Positions 1 through 4,504 of a stretch of DNA of 6,532 nt are shown here, piece after piece. The notes below the pieces were generated by a model. It was not told the DNA's origin, ran no database searches, and saw nothing but the letters and a program-made list of their open reading frames with translations. Numbering within the stretch: position 1 is the first letter of the stretch; every line of letters starts with the position of its first letter. The stretch is taken from positions 1 through 6,532 of the forward strand of contig CAMWOF010000133.1 in NCBI GenBank assembly GCA_947175805.1. The letters are read 5' to 3'. The position numbers and the translations under genes were made by a program. Source of the stretch: an uncultured Clostridiaceae bacterium. GTDB lineage: Bacteria > Bacillota > Clostridia > Lachnospirales > Lachnospiraceae.

Positions 1-252
1 ATTTATGAGCATGACACAACGGGTATGGCAGAACCTTTTACAGATATAGCAAATCGTCTGAAAGCTGTATTTGAAGATATAGCCCAAAACGAGTCGTCCA
101 ATGAAAACAGCGACATTTTAGTGGTTACTCATGCCTTTGCTATAAAAACATTATTATACCTTTTCGCACCAGAACAATTATGCGCTGTGGAGAAAGTAAA
201 AAATGCCGCCATTTTACGGCTGATATATGATGAGGGAAAATTTCATTTTTAA
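1..252 (+). CDS. Histidine phosphatase (phosphoglycerate mutase-like), C-terminal part
   Basis: The reading frame is open from base 1 and ends at TAA 250-252, so 83 residues of the C-terminal part are present and the 5' end lies outside the window. The segment ILVVTHAFAIKTLL (codons from about 115) matches the second catalytic-histidine strand of the histidine phosphatase superfamily, where a run of hydrophobic residues precedes T/S-H. The later segment VKNAAILRLIYDEGKF resembles the family's usual closing strand (small polar residues, then a hydrophobic strand and a turn). Members are cytoplasmic phosphatases or phosphomutases acting through a phosphohistidine; the substrate cannot be told because the RHG motif is missing from the window. 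The residue after the histidine is Ala rather than the common Gly, a small deviation. The ATG at 25 is internal and not the start. Family assignment is fairly secure, specific function is not. Confidence 0.75.
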   Translation: MYEHDTTGMAEPFTDIANRLKAVFEDIAQNESSNENSDILVVTHAFAIKTLLYLFAPEQLCAVEKVKNAAILRLIYDEGKFHF

Positions 253-368
253 GAAATGGAATGCAAATGGTTAGTCTTGTTCCATATCCCCAATAAAGCT
301 ATAGCCGGACAGGGCAGGTTTCCCCGGTTTCCGGCAGATAGGGGAATCGGGGAGTAGGGAGAAACTAA

Positions 369-381
369 TAATGCACAAACT
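369..381 (+). promoter_or_regulatory. Conserved box AATGCACAAAC, copy 1 (upstream of the 243-aa gene)
   Basis: The stretch TAATGCACAAAC lies about 70 nt before the ATG at 441 and recurs, with similar preceding bases (GAAA-C-TA), at 3299-3310. A shorter match occurs at 3633-3641. It overlaps an AT-rich TAATAAT that could serve as a -10 element, but no good -35 is seen upstream. The position fits a promoter or operator for the cluster that follows. Function is inferred only from recurrence and position. Confidence 0.35.
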
Positions 382-440
382 TGGCAAGACGCTGATTTGG
401 AATGGCGAAAATCAATTGGATAAAAAAGGAGTGTATTTTT

Positions 441-1172
441 ATGAATATCAAATTGAATAATTATTTGAATCAGACATCATATACGGTGGCAGCAGGCGAA
501 AGAGCGCCAGAGTCTCATGTTGGCGGCAAAATTGAGAGTGAAGCGAAGTCTGGTTCAAACAGGGATACTGTATCAATTTCTGTAGAGGGACAGCAGTTTG
601 CCGCTAAACAGAAGGCATCTGATTCAGAAATGGGCTTAATGGAAATGGCTTCTGATTTAGATGAGTTCAGAAGTTCAGTAAAGTCAATGAATGAAGAGTT
701 GCCTGTTAATTGGAAGGCAATGGTTGACCCGTACAATACGATTACAAGTCTGGCTAAAGCGGAGTCTCGCCTTAAACAGTTGGCAGATCCAACCATTTCC
801 CGCAATGATGAGGAAATGGAGAAGGTCGCAGAGGCTTACGCAAAGGAGAAGATTGATGCATTGATAGAAAAGAAAAAAACTATGATCGCTGACGGAACGG
901 CAAAAACTGTAGCCGAGGAGTACGAAGAATACAAGACGGCATACGATGCCTACCATTCGGAAAACGGCAGCAACTTGATTGCAAAGATGACAGGGGATAC
1001 AAGAAAAGCATATGACATATACAAAAACATTATTGACGGAGCGAAAATGCCAATAGATGACGAGGAATTTCTTATTTTCCATAACTGGACGATGTACAGA
1101 GCCGCAAAAGACGAATACATTCGAAAAACTGATGATCTCTATAATGCAATGAATGGCGTTCCTTTAAAATAG
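441..1172 (+). CDS. Unknown 243-aa helical protein, first gene of the small-protein cluster
   Basis: I do not recognise this protein. The start at ATG 441 is chosen because AAGGAG (426-431) sits 9 nt upstream; an in-frame ATG at 402 has no ribosome site and would add 13 residues. The product begins MNIKLNNYLNQTSY, with a polar, Ser/Gly-rich first 60 residues, no signal peptide and no membrane segment. From about residue 70 it is mostly charged helix (many E, K, A), likely coiled-coil in the middle (EKVAEAYAKEKIDALIEKKK). It ends with a Tyr-rich part (DEEFLIFHNWTMYRAAKDEYI). The disordered start followed by a helical body resembles the general layout of the next three genes, but the M-x-I-S-G start is absent, so it is at best a divergent member. 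It is AT-richer than the next gene. The reading frame is confident; function is unknown. Confidence 0.8.
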   Translation: MNIKLNNYLNQTSYTVAAGERAPESHVGGKIESEAKSGSNRDTVSISVEGQQFAAKQKASDSEMGLMEMASDLDEFRSSVKSMNEELPVNWKAMVDPYNTITSLAKAESRLKQLADPTISRNDEEMEKVAEAYAKEKIDALIEKKKTMIADGTAKTVAEEYEEYKTAYDAYHSENGSNLIAKMTGDTRKAYDIYKNIIDGAKMPIDDEEFLIFHNWTMYRAAKDEYIRKTDDLYNAMNGVPLK

Positions 1173-1261
1173 CAATATGTGACACGGGAGCATCCAAAAA
1201 CTACAGAGGGATAGGGCAGACCGTCCTTCAGTTTTCCGGGGAGCAGTGAAAGGATGATTGA

Positions 1262-1807
1262 ATGGATATTACAGGAATAGCAAAAAGCCATCAGACAAAT
1301 AGCACGGCAGCAGGAAAGGCATCATCCAAGAAGGAATGGAAGCTGTCTGATTCCCTACGGGAGAAGATAACGGAATATGCCAGAGAGGATGCGGCGCAGA
1401 ATGTCTATATGGGGAATAAGTTCCTCGCCCTGCGGAAAATCGAGGTCGCCAAAGTTGCGCCGGACAGGGCTGCGCTGATGGGGAAAATAGGTCAAAACAT
1501 GGCTGATATGAAAGAAATACGGGAGGCTGACGAGAGGTGGCTGCGCATCCTGTTTGGCGAGCCGTATGAAGCCAAGTTCCGGTCGGAAGGGACGGGTTCC
1601 GCTGTCCATGTGTATGACGGGAACGGTGATGAGATACTGACGTATACCGCAGGGGTGGGCTGGCATGAGAAGGAATCGAAAGCGGAGACGGAAGTACACG
1701 GGGCGTTGAAGGCTGCCTACTATGATGCGTACCATGCGGCAAGGCAGGAGATAAATTCCGGCATTGCCAGGATGGAAATTCAGGGCGGCTTTGATGCGAG
1801 GGCATAA
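1262..1807 (+). CDS. Unknown 181-aa protein with M-D-I-T-G-I start
   Basis: AAAGGA (1249-1254) is placed 7 nt before ATG 1262, and the frame is open to TAA 1805-1807. The product starts MDITGIAKSHQTN, related to the M-x-I-S-G-(I/V)-G start of the two following genes, then has a Ser/Lys/Ala-rich linker. The body has two parts: a charged helical segment (about 28-98, ending in DERWLRILFG) and a compact C-terminal domain (about 99-175) with a strand-like VHVYDGNGDEILTYTAGVGW stretch and a final helix rich in Ala and Tyr. No signal peptide, membrane segment or enzyme motif is seen. It is visibly GC-richer than its neighbours at 441 and 1915, which points to a different history within one cluster. 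It is 89 nt downstream of the previous gene. I cannot assign a family; clostridial DUF proteins with the same start are known to me only in general terms. Confidence 0.78.
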   Translation: MDITGIAKSHQTNSTAAGKASSKKEWKLSDSLREKITEYAREDAAQNVYMGNKFLALRKIEVAKVAPDRAALMGKIGQNMADMKEIREADERWLRILFGEPYEAKFRSEGTGSAVHVYDGNGDEILTYTAGVGWHEKESKAETEVHGALKAAYYDAYHAARQEINSGIARMEIQGGFDARA

Positions 1808-1871
1808 GATATTTGCATTAAGGAATGAACTGCTCGGACTTATATCAAGAGAGCAGAAGGCGGCTCTGACT

Positions 1872-1914
1872 GACAGAGGGGCTGCCGACAATAAATAAAA
1901 TGGAGGATTAGAAA
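1872..1914 (+). repeat. Duplicated leader with ribosome site, copy 1
   Basis: The 43 nt before the gene at 1915 (GACAGAGGGGCTGCC, then ATAAATAAAATGGAGGATTA) closely resemble the 42 nt before the gene at 2671 (GATAGAGGAGCCGC, then ACTAAATAATGGAGGATTA). Each carries GGAGG (here 1902-1906, 8 nt before ATG). The match continues into the first codons. It supports a duplication of leader plus N-terminus. Confidence 0.6.
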
Positions 1915-2586
1915 ATGGCAATTAGTGGAGTAGGACAGAATTATTATCAGAACAATGTGGCAACGACGAAAAACACCAAAAATGTAAACAGCACAGAAAA
2001 ATTCGCATTGGAAAAAACAAGCGGCACACAGGAATTATCGGAAGCGGAAGAAATGGAATTATTCAAGAAGGAATTTTATGAAGACCTTTCTAAGATTACC
2101 ATCCATAAGACATTAAATAATGTGGCTATCAATATTTCGGAAGCCGGGTTTAAGGCAATGAAAGATGATCCAGCGTATAGGGAAAAAATTCTTTCACTGC
2201 TTCAAAGAGATTTGGGGAGTTCATTAGCGAGAAATTGTTCTGCGGTATTTACAGTTGGCGCAACATTGAGTGAGTACAGAGGAGATTCGTGGCCTGTGGG
2301 CTATGATTCGGAATTTTATGCATGTTCCCAAGACAGCTTTTTTAAGAAGACGAGTGAAAAGAAAGATAGGCAGAAGGAACTGCTCGAAGAATATCTGGAA
2401 AAGAGGGCACAGGCTAAGAAACAGCAGCAGAAAATGTTGAATGAAAAAGTCGCAAAGATGGAGCTGGAAAGAAGCAGGCTGTCTCAGTCATGGAACAGTG
2501 AGAGGCAGATGGCGAAGGCTTCCAATGCCTATGATGCAAATATTATGACGGAAACCGTGGCGGGTGGCGATTCACTGCTTGGCTGA
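1915..2586 (+). CDS. Unknown 223-aa protein with M-A-I-S-G-V-G start
   Basis: The start at 1915 follows GGAGG by 8 nt. The product begins MAISGVGQNYYQNN and has a Thr/Asn/Lys-rich, probably disordered first 45 residues. A likely folded domain follows at about 46-145, including NNVAINISEAGFKAMKDDP, a segment of strand-turn-helix character with a predicted substrate-free look: no catalytic motif is evident. One Cys at about 107 and another at about 136 are isolated. The C-terminal third (about 145-205) is a long Lys/Glu/Gln-rich helix (KKDRQKELLEEYLEKRAQAK onward), very likely a coiled coil, so the protein may be oligomeric or filament-associated. There is no signal peptide. It shares its leader and N-terminal heptad with the gene at 2671 while the bodies are unrelated by eye. 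A DUF assignment exists perhaps in Clostridia, but I will not name one. Confidence 0.8.
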   Translation: MAISGVGQNYYQNNVATTKNTKNVNSTEKFALEKTSGTQELSEAEEMELFKKEFYEDLSKITIHKTLNNVAINISEAGFKAMKDDPAYREKILSLLQRDLGSSLARNCSAVFTVGATLSEYRGDSWPVGYDSEFYACSQDSFFKKTSEKKDRQKELLEEYLEKRAQAKKQQQKMLNEKVAKMELERSRLSQSWNSERQMAKASNAYDANIMTETVAGGDSLLG

Positions 2587-2628
2587 TGAAAGGCATTGTA
2601 GTCAGATTTATCATATGCGGACCTGAAC

Positions 2629-2670
2629 GATAGAGGAGCCGCAATACTAAATAATGGAGGATTAAAAGAA
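2629..2670 (+). repeat. Duplicated leader with ribosome site, copy 2
   Basis: This is the partner of the leader at 1872-1914. It contains GATAGAGGAGCCGC, ACTAAATAATGGAGGATTA and GGAGG at 2656-2660, 10 nt before ATG 2671. Differences are scattered substitutions and short indels, so the duplication is not recent. Confidence 0.6.
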
Positions 2671-3237
2671 ATGAGCATTAGTGGAATAGGAGCAGCAGGC
2701 TACCCGGCAGCAGGGTATGAAACAAGAAGGGCACAGAGGAACACAGCAGGGAGCAGTTTTGCAGGGCAGATGGGCAATGTCAAAAATACGCAGAGCAAGG
2801 GCATCACGCTGTACATATCAAATCCGGAGGATGGCGAGGCAATCGGTTCAATGGGAGACCATGCCAGTTCCGTTACCGTGTACAAGACAAAGGATTTTGA
2901 TCCGGCAAATCCGGTGTATAAAGTGAAGGCATGGGATGCGGCAGGAAACATGACGGAAAGGATGGTTGACATTTCAAAGGTTGACCCAAACAACTGCGAT
3001 GAAATTGAGATGTTCGCATATTCCAGCCATCTGACTGCCAGTGGTAAATGTCCGACTGCACAGAAAGCATTTATGGGAGCGAAGTCCAACCATGACAGCG
3101 AAAAGGGCGGCGGCAGTTTGTTTGATAAAGGAAACTGGATGGATATTGTTAAGGAGATCATGCAGATGCAGTTCCATGCGGGCAACTTAAAGGGCTATCT
3201 GGATTATAAGCAGTTTTGGGACTTCATGGATAAGTAA
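2671..3237 (+). CDS. Unknown 188-aa protein with M-S-I-S-G-I-G start
   Basis: GGAGG at 2656-2660 supports ATG 2671; the frame ends at TAA 3235-3237. The product begins MSISGIGAAGYPAAGYETRR, then a short polar linker to about residue 45. The rest looks like one folded domain: strands ITLYISNPEDGE, SVTVYKTKDFDP and VYKVKAWDAAGNMTERMVDI, then EIEMFAYSSHLTASGKCPTA and a C-terminal helical part ending FWDFMDK. The strand pattern with a D-x-x-G-N turn hints at a small beta domain. Two Cys (about 109 and 127) are not a recognisable metal site. No signal peptide or membrane segment is seen. I have the impression that proteins with this layout are widespread and uncharacterised in Lachnospiraceae; that is memory, not evidence from the window. 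It closes the cluster: 200 nt without a gene follow. Confidence 0.82.
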   Translation: MSISGIGAAGYPAAGYETRRAQRNTAGSSFAGQMGNVKNTQSKGITLYISNPEDGEAIGSMGDHASSVTVYKTKDFDPANPVYKVKAWDAAGNMTERMVDISKVDPNNCDEIEMFAYSSHLTASGKCPTAQKAFMGAKSNHDSEKGGGSLFDKGNWMDIVKEIMQMQFHAGNLKGYLDYKQFWDFMDK

Positions 3238-3296
3238 ACCATGCCGGATGTATTACATAAGTGGTTCTTTTATATTTGAGCCACACGAAGAAAACC

Positions 3297-3319
3297 TATA
3301 ATGCACAAACGATAAAAGG
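3297..3319 (+). promoter_or_regulatory. Conserved box copy 2, with TATAAT -10-like element, upstream of first Com-like gene
   Basis: TATAAT (3297-3302) runs into ATGCACAAACGATAAAAGG (3301-3319). The box matches copy 1 at 369-381 over AATGCACAAAC and copy 3 at 3631-3650 over a longer stretch (ATGCACAAA-YGAT-AAGG). A TTGAGC at 3276-3281 is a possible -35, but the 15-nt spacing is short. The box lies 139 nt before the ATG at 3440. Confidence 0.45.
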
Positions 3320-3369
3320 GAATCAAACAGGAGAAGAATTACCAAGCCTGTCTGGTTCCCTCGTTGCAT
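3301..3369 (+). other. Leader hairpin between the box and the first Com-like gene
   Basis: GGGAATCAAACAGG (3318-3331) pairs with CCTGTCTGGTTCCC (3347-3360): 12 Watson-Crick pairs, one G-U wobble and one A-C mismatch in 14, with a 15-nt loop. Outside it, CGA (3310-3312) can pair with TCG (3361-3363) and ATGCA (3301-3305) with TGCAT (3365-3369). No U-run follows, so it is not a terminator by itself. It could be a protein-binding or structured 5' leader, or simply an old inverted repeat. Confidence 0.45.
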
Positions 3370-3439
3370 ATCAGTGCGGGAAGGCGGTGGTATCAGTTAT
3401 AAAATAAGTCCGGTTATCGGGCTGGAGAGGCGGTGGCAG

Positions 3440-3616
3440 ATGGAAATAATCAAATGCCCGAACCCCAAATGCAAGCGGCGCATTTTGGATGATGAGGGGA
3501 TCGAGACAGAGTGGACGGTCCTGGAGATTAAATGTCGGCACTGCGGAAAGCTGGTAAGGCTCCACTGCGGCCCGGACGGGATAGAGGCGAGTATATACAA
3601 AAAACGGCGGAGGTGA
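3440..3616 (+). CDS. Com-like zinc-ribbon protein 1 (58 aa)
   Basis: The start at 3440 is preferred over an upstream in-frame ATG at 3374 because it follows GAGAGG (3425-3430) and places the first cysteines near the N-terminus as in the family. The product is a single zinc-ribbon: C6-x4-C11 (CPNPKC) and C32-x2-C35 (CRHCG), with L-E-I-K-C before the second pair and K-L-V-R-L-H after it, then a Lys/Arg-rich tail (YKKRRR). This is the layout of phage Mu Com and its many prophage relatives, small zinc-binding RNA-binding proteins; Mu Com activates translation of mom mRNA. No Mom modification gene is in the window, so the target is unknown. The first pair is C-x4-C instead of C-x2-C. A closely related gene lies at 3777 and both have the same upstream box at near-equal distance. 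Nucleic-acid binding is likely, the role is inference. Confidence 0.7.
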   Translation: MEIIKCPNPKCKRRILDDEGIETEWTVLEIKCRHCGKLVRLHCGPDGIEASIYKKRRR

Positions 3617-3632
3617 TTCTGCTGTTTTTTTT
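3599..3632 (+). terminator. Intrinsic terminator overlapping the stop codon of Com-like gene 1
   Basis: AAAAAACGGCGGAG (3599-3612) pairs throughout with TTCTGCTGTTTTTT (3617-3630) if G-U pairs are allowed (three of 14). The 4-nt loop GTGA (3613-3616) contains the TGA stop. The U-run 3625-3632 is eight bases. The last codons of the gene, encoding the basic tail, therefore form the terminator stem. Confidence 0.65.
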
Positions 3633-3650
3633 ATGCACAAATGATTAAGG
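3631..3650 (+). promoter_or_regulatory. Conserved box copy 3, upstream of second Com-like gene
   Basis: TTATGCACAAATGATTAAGG matches copy 2 (ATGCACAAACGATAAAAGG at 3301) closely. It starts inside the U-run of the previous terminator and lies 144 nt before ATG 3777, versus 139 nt for copy 2. TTATGCA (3631-3637) can pair with TGCATAA (3729-3735), as the box does in the first leader (ATGCA with TGCAT). Confidence 0.45.
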
Positions 3651-3683
3651 CAGTGCTTTCTGGTCCATACTGATAACAGGCAA

Positions 3684-3705
3684 TGGAAATTTTTGGTAAT
3701 TTCCA
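3684..3705 (+). other. Perfect 8-bp hairpin in the leader of Com-like gene 2
   Basis: TGGAAATT (3684-3691) pairs with AATTTCCA (3698-3705) around loop TTTGGT. No U-run follows. It lies between the two arms of the possible ATGCA/TGCAT outer stem and may form a structured leader. Confidence 0.4.
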
Positions 3706-3776
3706 CCGATGGGACATTTTATGCTGAATGCATAACATGGCTTTGTCATCCAAAACAGGCTGTGGAGGTATACGGT

Positions 3777-3929
3777 ATGTGTATGGTCAGATGCCCCGCT
3801 TGCAAAGGACGGATCTGCGATATAATTGCCACCGCGGGAGGGCGCGTAGTTTTAAAGGTTAAATGCCCTGAATGCGGGAGGATAGTCAAATTGGAATGGC
3901 TACTACAGGTCACGGAGACAGCTAAATAA
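3777..3929 (+). CDS. Com-like zinc-ribbon protein 2 (50 aa)
   Basis: GGAGG at 3764-3768 sits 8 nt before ATG 3777, which decides the start; an in-frame ATG at 3693 would add 28 residues without a ribosome site. The product has C6-P-A-C9 and C30-P-E-C33-G knuckles with V-L-K-V-K before the second pair and R-I-V-K-L-E-W after it. Aligned with the protein at 3440 it keeps C-P-x-C-K-x-R-I-x-D and V-L-x-x-K-C-x-x-C-G-x-x-V-x-L, so the two are paralogues. Cys2 and Cys14 are extra. As in Mu Com, such single zinc-ribbons typically bind RNA near a ribosome site. The next downstream gene (4103) has its ribosome site buried in a hairpin, which would be a plausible but untested target. A strong hairpin with U-run follows at 3973. 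It could instead be a DNA-binding accessory protein. Confidence 0.7.
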   Translation: MCMVRCPACKGRICDIIATAGGRVVLKVKCPECGRIVKLEWLLQVTETAK

Positions 3930-3972
3930 GACTTACTACCGAGCGAGTGGGACCAGGGGACATCGAGTCACG

Positions 3973-4026
3973 AATGGCCGGAGTGAAGCTAGAGACAATG
4001 AGCCTTAGCTTACTCCGGCCATTTTT
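3973..4026 (+). terminator. Long bulged hairpin with U-run after Com-like gene 2
   Basis: AATGGCCGGAGT-g-AAGCT (3973-3990) pairs with AGCTT-ACTCCGGCCATT (4007-4023): 17 base pairs with a single bulged G. The loop is 16 nt (3991-4006) and TTTTT follows at 4022-4026. The stem is longer than most terminators, so an additional regulatory or structured-RNA role is possible. The 43 nt between the stop at 3929 and the stem carry no recognised signal. Confidence 0.7.
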
Positions 4027-4059
4027 CCATTTTTAATCAATTTCATATCGAAAATAATC

Positions 4060-4099
4060 AGCGTTTCTGGCTTTACGAAGGCGTAAAGAAAGGAACGCT
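4060..4099 (+). promoter_or_regulatory. Two-tier hairpin that buries the ribosome site of the ORF at 4103
   Basis: The outer stem AGCGTTTC (4060-4067) pairs with GGAACGCT (4092-4099), with one T-G wobble. The inner stem CTTTACG (4071-4077) pairs with CGTAAAG (4082-4088), with loop AAGG. The Shine-Dalgarno AGGA (4091-4094) falls in the internal loop and outer stem, 8 nt before ATG 4103. Pairing would occlude ribosome binding, so translation is likely gated by a protein, RNA or temperature-like change; which one is unknown. Confidence 0.5.
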
Positions 4100-4102
4100 T
4101 TT

Positions 4103-4465
4103 ATGTCTGAAAAGATCATCAGAATCAAGTCAGGAAACGAAGAATTCACACTGAATGTTACGGAAGAGTCCTATGAGGCGTGGAAGGATAGTGCCTCGGA
4201 GGAAGTGGGCATGGCACGAGCAGGGAGCTGGCTCCCGATGCCCACGGATAGACATCCTATTTTTTCTGTATATACCGCAGCCTCAAGGGGGACTGCGGAA
4301 TTTTTTTATTCGACACATTTCTATCTCTTTCCCCAACAGATTACAAAAGGATACAATATTTTTATGACAGGCGCACCTGGTATTCTTCGGGTGCGCTTTT
4401 TTTGCACTTTCGGCTGTGGGCATCGGCCGCCGTTCAGGGGCCGTGCGCCGCCCCTCTGGTCATGA
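4103..4465 (+). CDS. Doubtful 120-aa ORF: leader-like or decayed gene running through terminators
   Basis: The first 35 residues look like real protein (MSEKIIRIKSGNEEFTLNVT, then EESYEAWKDSASEE): charged, with strand-then-helix character, preceded by AGGA at 4091-4094. Beyond about residue 36 the frame covers hairpin/U-run structures at 4205-4265, 4275-4307 and 4371-4403, and the translation becomes compositionally odd (Phe runs from U-runs, Arg/Pro/Gly-rich end). Two explanations fit. It may be a truncated gene fused to non-coding sequence that happens to lack stops. Or it may be a genuine leader ORF whose translation melts the hairpins; the stop at 4463-4465 is 39 nt before the sigma-like gene at 4505. 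I recognise no family for the first part. The short start resembles in general style other small phage regulatory proteins; that is weak. Confidence 0.35.
   Translation: MSEKIIRIKSGNEEFTLNVTEESYEAWKDSASEEVGMARAGSWLPMPTDRHPIFSVYTAASRGTAEFFYSTHFYLFPQQITKGYNIFMTGAPGILRVRFFCTFGCGHRPPFRGRAPPLWS
4205..4265 (+). other. Stacked hairpins followed by U-run (weak terminator/attenuator candidate)
   Basis: GTGGGCAT (4205-4212) pairs perfectly with ATGCCCAC (4238-4245), enclosing GGGAG (4223-4227) with CTCCC (4232-4236). GGAT/ATCC (4246-4249, 4254-4257) stacks beside it and T4260-4265 follows. The last stem is only 4 bp, so termination strength is uncertain. Confidence 0.45.
4275..4307 (+). terminator. 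Intrinsic terminator within the 4103 ORF
   Basis: CCGCAG (4275-4280) pairs with CTGCGG (4293-4298); inner CCTC can pair with GGGG (4288-4291), with a bulged A. Seven T follow at 4301-4307. This is a standard intrinsic terminator shape inside an open frame. Confidence 0.7.
4371..4403 (+). terminator. Second strong intrinsic terminator within the 4103 ORF
   Basis: GCGCACC (4371-4377) pairs with GGTGCGC (4390-4396), loop of 12 nt, then seven T (4397-4403). A separate ATG lies at 4364, 8 nt before the stem ends its first base, with AAAGGA about 11 nt upstream, in the same frame as the ORF from 4103. So a short independent peptide starting there is also possible. Confidence 0.75.
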
Positions 4466-4504
4466 AAATTGTTTAACCAAATTTCAAGACTGGAGGAAAT
4501 CTGA

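Noticed and set aside
256..335. Inverted repeats ATGGAA/TTCCAT (256-285) and GCCGGA/TCCGGC (304-335) after the phosphatase gene
   Set aside because: Only 6-bp stems with long loops and no U-run; not strong enough to call a terminator or riboswitch.
515..1082. Long minus-strand open frames opposite the 243-aa gene
   Set aside because: They lie fully within a well-supported + strand gene, have no ribosome site and give Cys/Phe-rich, low-plausibility proteins.
1269..1921. Minus-strand frames of 178 and 188 codons opposite the 181-aa gene
   Set aside because: Ser/Pro/His/Arg-rich translations typical of the antisense of a GC-richer gene; the + strand gene has a proper ribosome site.
3237..3270. 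AACCA/TGGTT with CTTTTAT after the 188-aa gene as a terminator
   Set aside because: A 5-bp stem with a 20-nt loop and a broken U-run is too weak.
3301..3650. CRISPR-like or transposon-end interpretation of the repeated box
   Set aside because: Two main copies plus a partial one, different spacing and sequence between them, no terminal inverted repeat and no transposase.
4352..4357. TACAAT as a -10 promoter for the sigma-like operon
   Set aside because: No acceptable -35 at 16-18 nt (only TTCCCC/TTTCCC), and transcription from it would meet the terminator at 4371-4403 at once.
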